Shown here piece by piece: positions 27,773-36,574 of a stretch of 64,000 nt of DNA (position 1 is its first letter; each line of letters begins with the position of its first letter). The notes below the pieces were generated by a model. The model was given only the letters and a program-made list of their open reading frames with translations, ran no database searches and was not told where the DNA came from. This stretch comes from DASZWJ01 sp963813895 (GTDB lineage Bacteria > Pseudomonadota > Gammaproteobacteria > JAURND01). A program made the position numbers and the translations under genes. The stretch covers positions 682,001 to 746,000 of the forward strand of contig CAWFAS010000003.1 in the NCBI GenBank assembly GCA_963813895.1, written 5' to 3'.

Positions 27773-27838
27773 ACCCCCAAGTGGCTGACACCACAGCGGG
27801 GGTCACTTCCCGACAAACCTTACCAACGAGGTTCATAT
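27773..27838 (+). ncRNA. C4/CI-like antisense RNA, copy 1 (candidate)
   Basis: Two stem-loops can be folded. Stem 1 pairs ACCCCC (27773-27778) with GGGGGT (27798-27803) and GTGG (27781-27784) with CCAC (27791-27794). Stem 2 pairs AACCT (27816-27820) with AGGTT (27829-27833). The same two-stem layout occurs at 38313-38372 with different stem 1 bases but a near-identical stem 2. Two-stem antisense RNAs of the C4/CI type regulate phage P1 and P4 immunity; assignment here is by resemblance of structure and genomic setting. Confidence 0.45.
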
Positions 27839-27886
27839 AGGGTAGGAAGCGAGATTCCCCGAAGGGTAATCCGTCAACCCCCCTCC

Positions 27887-27920
27887 GAACCGGACTTGAA
27901 CCTTTCAGCTCATCCGGCTC
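27887..27920 (-). ncRNA. Group II intron domain V
   Basis: The 34-nt hairpin reads GAGCCGGATGAGCT, a GAAA tetraloop region and ...AGTCCGGTTC on the minus strand. The AGC catalytic triad and GNRA-type loop are in their expected places. It directly follows the maturase stop. Confidence 0.85.
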
Positions 27921-29779
27921 TCCACTTGCTTTTCCTTAGTTCTTCTTAAGTCAGGAAGTTTTCCAGCATGTAACAAATCATGACATGAGACACAGAGAAC
28001 TAATGTTTTCCTTTGTCTTCTTGCCATTATTATTTGCCACAATTTCTTTCCTTCTTTTAAGTCACTCAACTTTCGGATGTGATGCACTTCGAATGGTCCC
28101 GTTTGTCCCTTACAGTATTCGCACTGACGTGCATTCAATCGTTGAACAAGCTCCGTTCGACTTAAAGTAAATTGCCAGGTATTAGGCATATCATCGATAT
28201 GTTTATATGTGGCTTCTTTACGCTTCACATCCTTCAATTTGAATATCTTAAAAATGTGTATATTCGTTTTGCTGCGAACAGTTAGCATTAGCCCTTGCGG
28301 AGTTTGGAGCCTTTTGGTGATTTTGCCTATCGTAGTTTTGTGCTTGCCTGCTAATGTTTTAAGCAAGCTTGTTTGCCATACCCACGCTAATTTTCCCAAG
28401 CTCCAAAAGTTCTGGGCTAACCCATAATAATTAGCTAACCCACGCATTTCCGCGTTATAGGTTTTAATAATCTCTGCGTCGCTGAGATTGAACAACTCCG
28501 CTCGATGAACTGTTTTAAGAGTTGCATAATTTCCGTATTTTTTGTTTTTACAGAATTGACTCAGCTTTTCTTGGGGTATATATAATTGCATGCGTTCTGC
28601 CATAGTTCTTTCGCGCGTATGGCATTTTCCCCTGACAGTCCTAACTGTCTTATTGCCAGAGTAAATAGCTATATTATAACCCAAGAATCGTGCACCTTTC
28701 GACCCACTTACTATATGAGATTTTTCATGAGCTATTTCGAGCTGTAGATTGATCTCGATAAATTTCTGTATTTTATCGCGCACAGTAATTGCATCATATT
28801 TGGAACCGATAATGCCAATTACAAAATCATCTGCATATCGACAGTAGCGCAATCTCTTATAATTCGGGTCTAACGGTTCAAGAGTTTTATTTGTTTTCCG
28901 TTGTATATCCAGGATTTTTATTTGTTGCTTGAGAGCATGAATCTGCTCAGCAGTGTTTTGCTGTTGATTCAAACTGTCAATTTTCTTCCGTAATCCATAG
29001 ATAGAAGCACTGATACGGTCATACTCCGCCTTACTTGCTCTCCTCTTACCTCGGTTAAACTCCGTTTTCAATGTTTCAACGAATATATCGAGTTCGTGAA
29101 GATAAATATTTGCTAGAAGCGGTGAAACAATATTTCCTTGCGGTGTTCCGCTAAATGTTTTGTGGAATTTCCAGTCTTCGACATATCCGGCTGTTAACAT
29201 CAGTTCAATAAGGTGAATGAATTTATTATCTTCAATCTTTTCCTTAAGGAGCTTGATGAGGATAGCATGATGGATATTATCGAAGTAACCTCTGATATCC
29301 ATGTCAATGATCCACTTTAGACCGTGCCATCGATTTTTAATTTCATTTAATGCGGTATGACAAGATTTTCCTGGCCTAAATCCATGGGCATTTTTATGAA
29401 AAATTGGCTCATAAATCTTTTCCAGTATCATCCTGACTACTTCAGAAATTAATTTATCGTCTCCAGACGGAATACCTAATGGACGCTGCTTCCCATTCGC
29501 TTTGGGAATATACACTCTTTTTACTGGGTTGAAACGATAATGGTCTTCTTTGATTTCTTTAATCAATCTTTGGACTCGTTCCATAGAGAATCTGTCCAAT
29601 GATTTACCATCTGTTCCAGGTGTCGTTGCTCCCTTATTGGCATATATATTTATATATGCCTGCAGCCACAACATCGGATTCTCTAAAAGTCTAAAAAGAC
29701 CATTAATACGTTTTCCTTTCTTAGATAGCTCTCCAAGTGCATCTAATCTCTTAATCGTAGTATCGGTTAGCATCAGCAC
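27905..29779 (-). CDS. ltrA: Group II intron reverse transcriptase/maturase with HNH endonuclease
   Basis: The 624-residue protein contains the reverse-transcriptase blocks (KANGKQRPLGIPSGDDKLIS; HGFRPGKSCHTAL; DMDIRGYFDNI; TPQGNIVSPLLANIYLHELD; the catalytic RYCRYADDFVIG at about residue 320; RFLGYN), domain X, and a C-terminal HNH-type zinc endonuclease (CEYCKGQTGPFEVHHIRKLS ... LVLCVSCHDLLHAG). An insertion of about 60 residues between blocks 4 and 5 is helical. It supports splicing and retrohoming. All catalytic residues are present, so the intron may be active. Confidence 0.95.
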   Translation of the reverse strand: MLMLTDTTIKRLDALGELSKKGKRINGLFRLLENPMLWLQAYINIYANKGATTPGTDGKSLDRFSMERVQRLIKEIKEDHYRFNPVKRVYIPKANGKQRPLGIPSGDDKLISEVVRMILEKIYEPIFHKNAHGFRPGKSCHTALNEIKNRWHGLKWIIDMDIRGYFDNIHHAILIKLLKEKIEDNKFIHLIELMLTAGYVEDWKFHKTFSGTPQGNIVSPLLANIYLHELDIFVETLKTEFNRGKRRASKAEYDRISASIYGLRKKIDSLNQQQNTAEQIHALKQQIKILDIQRKTNKTLEPLDPNYKRLRYCRYADDFVIGIIGSKYDAITVRDKIQKFIEINLQLEIAHEKSHIVSGSKGARFLGYNIAIYSGNKTVRTVRGKCHTRERTMAERMQLYIPQEKLSQFCKNKKYGNYATLKTVHRAELFNLSDAEIIKTYNAEMRGLANYYGLAQNFWSLGKLAWVWQTSLLKTLAGKHKTTIGKITKRLQTPQGLMLTVRSKTNIHIFKIFKLKDVKRKEATYKHIDDMPNTWQFTLSRTELVQRLNARQCEYCKGQTGPFEVHHIRKLSDLKEGKKLWQIIMARRQRKTLVLCVSCHDLLHAGKLPDLRRTKEKQVESRMS

Positions 29780-30396
29780 AACCTCTCTTAAGATTTTAGT
29801 TGCATAAGCAAGCTGCTTTCCTTCCCCCCAGACAGAGAGTTTTTCATTGATATTACTATCAACTTATGACTGTGTCGGTATCGCTTACTTTTAGGCGATC
29901 AGCCATTTCCATTACAGAAATGACATCGGGTAATACGAAAGCTCTGTTGCCTTATTGGTCGTAGTCTGAATAAACCAACTTAGGCAATCCCATGTTTACG
30001 ACAAACCAAAGTTACAACGTGGTTAGGCCTCCTTTTCGTCTCGACGATCCCTTTTATGAGGGCATGTCTAAACAACTGGACAATGTAACGCGCCCGATAA
30101 GTTACCTTGTGTTTAGAACAGATGTTACAGTTATCTTTCATCAGTGCCTGTCAAAAAGCCATGGAGACTGGGATTCAGGTAGTATAACTTTGACCATACA
30201 CGTTTTATCCTTACCCCTTCAGCTATAGATAACTTTCAGCATTGGGGCATTTTCCCAACATGCTACACTCCCTCTTCCCTTTCGGGATTCAAGCCTGTTA
30301 CCAAGCAGAGATAAGTTGGGTGGATATAAGATTTTCCAGTAATCTTAGCGACTGTTAGTCGCGCTCCTGTTTGACGCCGACACGGCGCACCAGACA

Positions 30397-30492
30397 ATGA
30401 CATTTTACACCATTGCGCATCAGCGCTGTATTCCTTTTTGCATCCCTTTTCCCTTTTTGGAAGCCTCATTTTGCCCTGGCGTAAACCTTTGA
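30397..30492 (+). CDS. Small ORF downstream of C4-like RNA copy 1
   Basis: A 31-codon ORF starts MTFYTIAHQRCIPFCIPF. It corresponds in position to MSVYTNALTRKNPFCTFYD at 38382, behind the second RNA-like element. Translation depends on a leader that lies on the other side of the antisense intron, so expression is doubtful. It ends six bases before the att repeat. Confidence 0.35.
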   Translation: MTFYTIAHQRCIPFCIPFPFLEASFCPGVNL

Positions 30493-30497
30493 TTTAA

Positions 30498-30543
30498 TTG
30501 GTGGGCCGTGTTGGGATCGAACCAACGACCTATTGATTAAGAG
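30498..30543. repeat. attL: 46-bp repeat of the tRNA-Lys 3' part
   Basis: The 46 bases from TTGGTGGGCCGTG to GATTAAGAG are identical to 57785-57830, which is the 3' half of the intact tRNA-Lys including CCA. After this point the two sequences differ. The integrase gene starts 180 bases to the right. This is the left junction of a 27.3-kb integrated element. Confidence 0.92.
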
Positions 30544-30673
30544 ACTGAAAATCCAGCCTTTTCCCCACCCTCACCTACATTGATAAGACACAAAAACCAT
30601 TTACTTATCAATACGTTGCCTATATTATCCCCTTCACAAGCTTAAATCAAGTTTGATTAAGTTTGACCTAAAT

Positions 30674-30693
30674 AGTAGCCCCCAGGTAGCCCC
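30674..30693. promoter_or_regulatory. Possible integrase arm-type site, left
   Basis: AGTAGCCCCCAGGTAGCCCC contains two GTAGCCCC words and sits 30 bases before the integrase ATG. A copy with two differences is at 57709-57728 near the other end; both are soon followed by CATTTGAAGG. Position at both ends fits recombinase arm sites. Confidence 0.5.
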
Positions 30694-30723
30694 ATATCCT
30701 ATTTCATTTGAAGGAAGCTGCAA

Positions 30724-31929
30724 ATGTCCGCCACTCAAAATAAATTAAATTTTACTAAACCCATATTAAATTCACTGGAATTACCACCCTCGGGCAAACG
30801 AACTCTTTACCATGACATTAAGACACCCGGTTTGGGAATCAGAGTCACTGATAATGGCCACAAATCCTTTGTAGTCTATCGTAAAATTAATGGCAAACCA
30901 GAGCGTATTACTCTGGGGCGGTACCCAGATCTTTCTATTGAGCAAGCTCGCAATAAAGCTATGGAAATTAATGTGGCTATTGTTCAGGGTGAAAATCCTA
31001 GCAACAAACGGCGCTTAGAACGGGCTGAGGCAACCTTAGGAGACTTATTTCACGAATACCTGGAGGGTTATGCCAAACTTCATAAGAAATCATGGAAAAC
31101 TGATGAATCTCGTTTTAGATTACATCTATCTCAATGGAGCAATAAAAAATTATCCCAAATCACAAAGGCTGATATTCAAAAACTACATGCCGATATGGGC
31201 AGAAATCATAAAGTCGAAGCAAATCGTTTAATTGCCCTACTCAGCGTAATGTTTAATAAAGCTACTGAATTCGGCTTGTGGGATAAATTAAACCCTGCCT
31301 CAGGTATAAAAAAATTTTGGGAAAAATCACGTGATCGCTTTTTACAATCTGAAGAATTACCCCGTTTCTTTGCTATTCTAGCCCAAGAGCCCAATGAAAC
31401 TATTCGAGATTATATTCTCTTAGCGATATTAACTGGAGCGCGTCGTGCTAACCTGCTCGCTATGAGATGGGATGAAATAAGCTGGGAGCGCGCCGAATGG
31501 CGCATTCCTGTAACCAAAAATGATGATCCTCAAATTGTTACGCTATCGGAAGAAGCGGTTATTATTCTAAAACGTCGTGAAGCAATCGCCTGCAGTGACT
31601 ATGTATTTCCTGGTAGTGGCCGATCTGGACACTTAGAAGAACCGAGAAAAGGCTGGCGTCGCGTGCTTGAAGGAGCACAGATTAAAAATTTACGAATACA
31701 CGATTTGCGTCGTACATTAGGCAGTTGGCAGGCAAAAACAGGAGCTTCTTTGACTATTATTGGGAAATCTCTTAATCATAAGTCACCACAAACTACAGCT
31801 ATTTATGCTCGACTAGACCTTGATCCAGTACGTGAATCAGTTGAAAAAGCGACTAATGCTATATTAACAGCGGCTGGATTAAAGCAGGCAGAGAAGCTAG
31901 GGTCTAATCAACTCGTTGAGACAAGATAA
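30724..31929 (+). CDS. int: P4-type tyrosine integrase
   Basis: The 401-residue protein has the DUF4102-type N-terminal arm-binding domain (KRTLYHDIKTPGLGIRVTDN, YPDLSIEQARNKA), a SAM-like core-binding domain (residues ~105-190), and the catalytic domain with Arg in LTGARRANLLAM (about 240), HDLRRTLGSW (about 328), LNHKSPQTT and the nucleophile Tyr in AIYARLD (about 360). It should integrate at and excise from the tRNA-Lys gene whose 3' copy lies immediately upstream. It appears intact, so the element may still move if excision factors are present. Confidence 0.95.
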   Translation: MSATQNKLNFTKPILNSLELPPSGKRTLYHDIKTPGLGIRVTDNGHKSFVVYRKINGKPERITLGRYPDLSIEQARNKAMEINVAIVQGENPSNKRRLERAEATLGDLFHEYLEGYAKLHKKSWKTDESRFRLHLSQWSNKKLSQITKADIQKLHADMGRNHKVEANRLIALLSVMFNKATEFGLWDKLNPASGIKKFWEKSRDRFLQSEELPRFFAILAQEPNETIRDYILLAILTGARRANLLAMRWDEISWERAEWRIPVTKNDDPQIVTLSEEAVIILKRREAIACSDYVFPGSGRSGHLEEPRKGWRRVLEGAQIKNLRIHDLRRTLGSWQAKTGASLTIIGKSLNHKSPQTTAIYARLDLDPVRESVEKATNAILTAAGLKQAEKLGSNQLVETR

Positions 31930-31940
31930 GCTAAAAAACC

Positions 31941-32050
31941 TTGTCCCGCTTGTCCTATTTGTCCCAGTTTAAAAAGCTTTCACAAAACAATAGCTTGGGT
32001 GTCATGGTATGGGACAGGCTCGAAATTAGTGCATGTCCCCACTTGTCCCC
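31941..32050. repeat. TTGTCC iteron-like cluster, left
   Basis: TTGTCC occurs at 31941, 31950 and 31959, exactly 9 bases apart. ATGTCC and TTGTCC follow at 32033 and 32043, and one inverted GGGACA is at 32011. The same word in both orientations recurs near the primase gene at 51455-51563. Regular spacing near one helical turn suggests a replication-protein or regulator binding array. Confidence 0.5.
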
Positions 32051-32547
32051 TAAATTAGCTGACTACATGCTGCATTCATTACGAAAAAAGCTTTTTACAT
32101 AGCATACTAAGACTAAGGTAGTTATTACCGGACCCTTTTCGATTTGTGGTGAATTACCGAATTTCCTGGAGCTAAGAAATTTTCTGATAGCAATTTAGAC
32201 AGAATACGCAAGTTTTCTACCCTTTTCCTGACTTAATTCCCGCACAAGCTGTGCGGGAATTACCGTGGGGCATGCAGAATACCGTCTTTTAGATGAACTG
32301 CCCAAAGAACTTAAAGAAGATCTACCTGATCCTAATCTCTTGGCTGGAGAGCTTGTAGAGCTCAACCGCTTAATTACATGCTAGGACACAACTGCGACAA
32401 TTCGTCGCAGAAATACTAAGTGCCAATCATGAAAAAAATTAGCCGAAGTAAAATTCCCAACTTGCTCAGTAAATCTGTAACTGCAAAATGAATAACTATC
32501 AGATGAAGTCAGAACTTATACAATTTAAGCCCAATTCGCAAGATCTA
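32051..32547. other. Gene-poor stretch with a coding relic and a perfect hairpin
   Basis: A perfect 12-bp hairpin, AATTCCCGCACA-AGC-TGTGCGGGAATT, lies at 32235-32261 and lacks a U-run. The frame 32274-32394 reads AEYRLLDELPKELKEDLPDP then NLLAGELVELNRLITC-stop, which looks like the C-terminus of a lost protein that I cannot name. Nothing else was recognised. Confidence 0.4.
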
Positions 32548-33042
32548 TCACTTCCAATCTTCATAAATCATCGCCCATCTTTCGTGATCTCGCCACTCCC
32601 CATTAATTTTTAGATATTTTGGAGAAAATCCTTCTTTTTTGAATCCGTTATGCTTTACCAAATTAATAGAGGGTATATTGCCTGGTTGGATGTTGGCTTC
32701 TACGCGATGCAAGCTCATTTTCTCAAAAGCCATTTTTAAAATTAATTTCAATCCAGCACTCATATAACCTTTGTTTGTATAATTAGCTACCGCATAAAAA
32801 CCTAAATAAGCGCTTTGGAAAAATCCACGCACGATTTCATTCAGATTAAACACGCCAACTATTTCTGTTTCTTGATTTATTACCAGAAAGCTTGCGTGAT
32901 TATCCTGTTTATAACGGTCGATATAATTTCTAAATTCTTCTGAGGTATGCGGTGGTCTTACCCAGGGTTGATGTAATTTCTGACTGCGCTCCATTGCCGT
33001 CAAAAAATTTCTTTCATCGGCTAAACTGGGTTCTCTCAGCAA
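32548..33042 (-). CDS. RimJ/RimL-type GNAT acetyltransferase, start displaced
   Basis: The 164-residue frame resembles ribosomal-protein-type N-acetyltransferases: LREPSLADERNFLTAMERSQ, ASFLVINQETEIVGVFNL, and MSLHRVEANIQPGNIPSINL followed by VKHNGFKKEGFSPKYL. The acetyl-CoA loop appears as YTNKGYMSAGLKL rather than the more common R-G-x-G-x-G/A. The first codon is TTG and the normal family N-terminus is a little longer; an IS3 element begins about 30 bases upstream and may have removed the native start and promoter. Confidence 0.75.
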   Translation of the reverse strand: MLREPSLADERNFLTAMERSQKLHQPWVRPPHTSEEFRNYIDRYKQDNHASFLVINQETEIVGVFNLNEIVRGFFQSAYLGFYAVANYTNKGYMSAGLKLILKMAFEKMSLHRVEANIQPGNIPSINLVKHNGFKKEGFSPKYLKINGEWRDHERWAMIYEDWK

Positions 33043-33118
33043 TACAATGGGCTTCCTGATCTTGCTACCCTATTTCGGACACACTGAAGACAAATAAAGT
33101 GTATAATATTTATACTTT

Positions 33119-33430
33119 ATGAGGTGTGTAATGAGTAAACGTAAGATGAGAAATTATGACAAAGAATTTAAATTAAATGCAATCAATCTATACCTGCACA
33201 GTGGCCGCTCTTATCAGCAGGTAAGCGATGAATTAGGCATTCCGGCAGCAACCTTAGCGGGGTGGGTATTAGCGCATGAAAAAGAAGGTAAGGAGGCCTT
33301 TCCTGGCAAAGGGAACTTAAAACCTACTGATGCTGAAATAGCCCAATTGCGCAAAGATTTAGCCAATGCCCGCGAAGAGAGGGATATCCTAAAAAAAGCG
33401 TTGGGCATCTTCTCCTTACAGCGAAAATGA
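33119..33430 (+). CDS. IS3-family OrfA (helix-turn-helix)
   Basis: The 103-residue protein has the IS3 OrfA pattern: MRNYDKEFKLNAINLYLHSG, a helix-turn-helix (SYQQVSDELGIPAATLAGWV), and a C-terminal leucine zipper (EIAQLRKDLANAREERDILK KALGIFS). It binds the terminal repeats and is fused to OrfB by ribosomal frameshifting in active elements. An ATG nine bases downstream (MSKRKM) may be the true start. Intact. Confidence 0.88.
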   Translation: MRCVMSKRKMRNYDKEFKLNAINLYLHSGRSYQQVSDELGIPAATLAGWVLAHEKEGKEAFPGKGNLKPTDAEIAQLRKDLANAREERDILKKALGIFSLQRK

Positions 33431-34629
33431 AGTATCGATTTATGCATCGCTACCGAAACGAATTCAGTATTGAGAGGATGTCCAGAGTATTAGAAGTCTC
33501 CCGCAGTGGTTATTACACTTTTATTAGGGCAGGTCGTTCTAAGCGAGATCAAGCCAATGATAAATTGACAGCAAAAATCAAAGCAGCTTTTGAGGAAAGC
33601 CGTCAAACCTATGGTAGCCCACGAATCCATGCGGAATTAATTGAGCAAGGCAGCCAGTGTTCACGCAAGCGCGTGGCCAGACTGATGAGAAGGGAAGGTA
33701 TTCAGGCCAAAATGAAGAAGCGCTTTAAGGTGACAACCCGCGCCAATCCCAAAGCGGTGGCTGCGCCCAATTTGCTACAGCAGGATTTCCATGCCCCTGC
33801 CCTTAATCAACGCTGGGTAGCTGATATTACGTATGTAGCGACCGATGAAGGCTGGTTATATGTGGCAGCTGTCATGGATTTATTTTCACGACGTATTGTA
33901 GGTTTGACTATGGGTGAGCGGATTACTGCAGACTTAGTGTCAGATGCGCTGCGCCAAGCCATTATTCACCGGCGCCCTGCCATGATTTGTTGCACCATTC
34001 TGATCGGGGCTGTCAGTATACCAGCGCTAGTTTTCAGCAATTGTTAAAAGCTCATCGTATTACCGTTAGCATGAGCGGGACCGGCAATTGTTACGATAAT
34101 GCCGCAATGGAAAGTTTTTTTCATAGTGTGCCGCAGAACGTTATATCCAAAATGGATCTAGCGAACAAGCTCTAGAACTGATGAAGGAAGGCCCTTCAGA
34201 GTCGGCTTTCAGGAGAAGGCTCTAAACCCCCTCAAGCGGCTGCTATTAAGAGTAGTGGTCGTGAGCGTTGAGGAAACGCTAAACAATGATTTAGCAAGGT
34301 GGGGATCAGAAAGACGAATGAAACTGAACCACTGTGTGAAGCGTCGATAAACTTATAAACCGACATTAAAACCAGGGTCTTGTGGAAATCCTGGGATAAG
34401 CCTACAGAGAGCCTGATGATTGTGTAGGTAGTGTCCGGCGTAGAGGTGGCGTGAGTCTGATCCAGGCTTTTCTAGGGAACTGCGGGAACCAGTCGCCTTG
34501 ATGTTAAGGGAGAAACGCAAGCAGCGAAAACTGCAAGTGTGAGAGTACCGAGGCAAGACACTGGGACGGATTAGCTCGTAGTAGTGATGAAGTGTCTGTA
34601 ATGGACATGGAGCGAAGGGGCTAAGTTAG

Positions 34630-35919
34630 GTGATCGAGTCAGAATACAACTCGGAAGAGGAGGATATTTTGAGCAAGACAAAACCTTTTGACATTGCAAA
34701 GCATCAGGTAGTAGATGCCTATAAATTGGTCAAGTCAAATGCGGGCGCTGCAGGAGTAGATGCGCAATCACTAGCAGACTTTGACAAGTGCTTAAAAGAT
34801 AATCTTTATAAAATATGGAATCGGCTATCATCGGGGAGCTATTTACCTCCACCAGTGAAGGCGGTACCCATACCGAAGAAAACGGGAGGTGAAAGGATAC
34901 TGGGAGTACCTACTGTATCTGATCGAATTGCACAAATGGTTGTTAAATTGGCATTCGAGCCCTTAGTTGAACCTCACTTTCTAGCAGACTCTTATGGTTA
35001 TCGACCGAATAAATCGGCATTAGATGCAGTAAGAATCACACGCCAGAGATGCTGGCAATATAACTGGATAGTTGAGTACGACATACGAGGCTTGTTCGAC
35101 AATTTAGACCATAACCTCTTGATGAAAGCAGTCAGAAAGCATACTGACAACAAATGGATAATACTTTACATAGAACGTTGGCTAAAAGCACCGATGCAAA
35201 TGCCAGATGGCAGCTTGAGAGAAAGAACCAAAGGAGTACCTCAAGGTGGCGTGATAAGTCCTGTGTTGAGTAATCTATTTTTGCACTATGCCTATGATGT
35301 CTGGATGCACAAGACGCACCCTTCAATCCCTTGGTGTCGATATGCGGATGATGCATTAGCGCATTGCAAGACAGAGCATCAAGCGAAGAAGTTGCTTGAG
35401 GAGCTGCAAAATCGGTATGGGGAATGTGGACTGGAATTACATCCGGACAAAACAAAGATTGTCTACTGCAAAGATGGACGTCGCAAGGGGAAATATCCCA
35501 ATATGAAATTTGATTTTTTGGGATATACTTTTTGTCGCCGAACGGTAAAGAACAGCAAGGATAATAGTATCTTTGTAAGTTTTACACCTGCGGTATCGGC
35601 GGTGGCGTTGAAGTCAATGCGATCTGAAACTCGACACAAGAACTGGCGTAATCAAACTGATCTCAGCTTGAATGAGATAGCAACGATGTATAATCCTGTC
35701 CTGAGAGGTTGGATTAATTACTATGGACGCTACACAAGTTCTGCGCTGAATCCAATGCTACGTCATTTTAATAAGACTCTTGTAAGTTGGGCGATGAAAA
35801 AGTACAAACAATTTAGAGGAAACAAAACCAAAGCAAGCACCTTTCTGAAAATAATTGCCGAAAGGGAGCCGCATTTGTTTGTACACTGGAAGCAAAGCAT
35901 GGGAAGGGTATTTGCCTAA
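34630..35919 (+). CDS. ltrA: Group II intron reverse transcriptase/maturase
   Basis: The 429-residue protein shows RT blocks: AVPIPKKTGGERILGVPTVS, DSYGYRPNKSALDAV, EYDIRGLFDNLDH, KGVPQGGVISPVLSNLFLHY, and the catalytic CRYADDALAHC at about residue 237, followed by HPDKTKIVYC and DFLGYTF. The maturase X domain holds NPVLRGWINYYGRY. There is no HNH endonuclease. A GAGGAGGATA stretch and an ATG-like start allow initiation at 34630 (GTG/ATG choice not resolved). Catalytic residues are intact. Confidence 0.93.
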   Translation: MIESEYNSEEEDILSKTKPFDIAKHQVVDAYKLVKSNAGAAGVDAQSLADFDKCLKDNLYKIWNRLSSGSYLPPPVKAVPIPKKTGGERILGVPTVSDRIAQMVVKLAFEPLVEPHFLADSYGYRPNKSALDAVRITRQRCWQYNWIVEYDIRGLFDNLDHNLLMKAVRKHTDNKWIILYIERWLKAPMQMPDGSLRERTKGVPQGGVISPVLSNLFLHYAYDVWMHKTHPSIPWCRYADDALAHCKTEHQAKKLLEELQNRYGECGLELHPDKTKIVYCKDGRRKGKYPNMKFDFLGYTFCRRTVKNSKDNSIFVSFTPAVSAVALKSMRSETRHKNWRNQTDLSLNEIATMYNPVLRGWINYYGRYTSSALNPMLRHFNKTLVSWAMKKYKQFRGNKTKASTFLKIIAEREPHLFVHWKQSMGRVFA

Positions 35920-35921
35920 TG

Positions 35922-35957
35922 GAAGCGGTGTGAACTGAGAGGTTCACGCACCGTTTT
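35922..35957 (+). ncRNA. Group II intron domain V
   Basis: GAAGCGGTGTGAACT-GAGA-GGTTCACGCACCGTTTT forms the hairpin with the AGC triad at its base and a GNRA loop. It directly follows the maturase stop codon at 35917-35919 and precedes the domain VI hairpin. Confidence 0.82.
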
Positions 35958-36209
35958 GCGAGCGGCCGGCGGGGAAGTTCCGCCGGCCTACTCACCCACT
36001 TAAAACTGAGCACATATATTTTGAGAGTTATCGTACCCGTGAACAGGCAAAACAAAGTATTTTCGAGTATGTAGAGGTATTTTATAACCGCAAACGCCGC
36101 CACTCTACGTTGGGATACGTTGCTCCAGCGGTATTTGAAAATCAGGTTGAGAAAGTAGCGTAAAAACGTGTGTTTTAAATTTAGTGTTAAGAAATTAGTT
36201 ATTAAAGGA

Positions 36210-36319
36210 GTTGTGGACGACTCTTTGAGGCGTGTGGATAAAACTGATGGACGAAATATGGAAAACATCCTTGTTTCCCACATTATCGACCACAGCTTTA
36301 CCCACACTTCGCCCACAAC
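36210..36319. repeat. Palindromic element containing a DnaA-box-like word
   Basis: The left arm has GTTGTGGACGA and GTGTGGATAAA; the right arm has TTTACCCACAC and TCGCCCACAAC. The words pair in order, with an 11-base insert in the left arm. TGTGGATAA (36233-36241) is a perfect DnaA box in reverse. A related palindrome lies at 42028-42143. Confidence 0.55.
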
Positions 36320-36442
36320 GGTTTGTTTGAAATGCAACAATTAATTAATGGGATATTTGTGTTCGATGTGTCCATAAAAAGGTTGCAAGATTATCCTAAA
36401 CATTTTCTCACTCAATAGGTTAATGAATTTCAGATAGTACAG

Positions 36443-36529
36443 GAATTTTCTCTCGTTATTTATGACAATAGCGACACCTTGAGCGAAGTATTTAACATTA
36501 TCTCTGCTACCAGTGTTTTACCGGTATAA
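36443..36529 (+). pseudogene. traG: Fragment of a second traG 5' end
   Basis: The frame reads EFSLVIYDNSDTLSEVFNII followed by SATSVLPV-stop. It matches residues 4-30 of the TraG at 6218 (EFSVVTYGNGDILREVFNAI), and the DNA is also clearly related (GAAGTATTTAACATTAT against GAAGTATTTAACGCCAT). No initiation codon is left. This is a short relic of a diverged copy. Confidence 0.75.
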
Positions 36530-36574
36530 CAGATCTATGTAAGCGCGAGCAATTAAGTGATAGTTTGAATATTA

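Larger units (their letters stand above)
27842..30390 (-). mobile_element. Group II intron with HNH-type maturase
   Basis: On the minus strand the intron begins GTGCGCCGTGTCGG at 30390 and ends ...CGCTTCCTAC at about 27842. It contains a 600-nt structured 5' region, a maturase ORF, domain V and a domain VI hairpin (GATTACCC-UUCG-GGGAATC). The 5' end is the canonical GTGCG; the 3' end is a best reading of domain VI and could be off by a few bases. Removing it joins CGAGGTTCATATAGG to CAGACAATGACATTTTAC on the plus strand, which then lines up with the locus at 38341-38400. It is inserted antisense to that locus. Confidence 0.8.
34128..35999 (+). mobile_element. Group II intron in IS3 orfB
   Basis: The intron starts GTGCCGCAGAACG at 34128 and ends ...CTACTCACCCAC at 35999. 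These limits are fixed by the transposase frame, which is restored exactly when they are removed. About 500 nt of structured 5' sequence precedes the maturase ORF (34630-35919), followed by domain V and a domain VI hairpin (GGCCGGCGG paired with CCGCCGGCC). The start GTGCC differs from the usual GTGYG. Confidence 0.88.
33427..36163 (+). pseudogene. IS3-family OrfB transposase, frameshifted and intron-interrupted
   Basis: Exon 1 (33427-34127) carries SRSGYYTFIRAG, TYGSPRIHAELIEQG, NQRWVADITYVATDEGWLYV (first catalytic Asp) and SDRGCQYTS (second). One base, probably a C, is missing near 33980, so HRRPAHDLLHHSDRG can be read only by shifting frame. Exon 2 resumes at 36000: CATAGT joins TTAAAACTGAGC to give FFHSLKTEHIYFESYRTREQ, including the catalytic Glu region, and ends RRHSTLGYVAPAVFENQ-VEKVA. 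Intron splicing would repair the join but not the frameshift, so this copy is inactive. Confidence 0.9.
33073..36165 (+). mobile_element. IS3-family element split by a group II intron
   Basis: orfA (33119-33430) and orfB (from 33427) overlap by four bases, as in IS3 elements, and an A7G run at 33391-33398 could serve for -1 frameshifting. orfB is interrupted at 34127/36000 by a group II intron and continues to 36163. The left end is near 33073 (TTTCGGACACACTGAAG); the right end is not resolved, because no convincing inverse of that sequence follows the orfB stop. Confidence 0.8.

Noticed and set aside
35132..35455. 107-codon minus-strand frame inside the intron maturase at 34630
   Set aside because: The plus-strand reverse transcriptase motifs cover the same bases; the minus frame has no recognisable motif.
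35813..36340. 175-codon minus-strand frame spanning the intron end and the IS3 exon
   Set aside because: It crosses the end of the maturase, domain V/VI and the transposase exon, all of which are explained on the plus strand.
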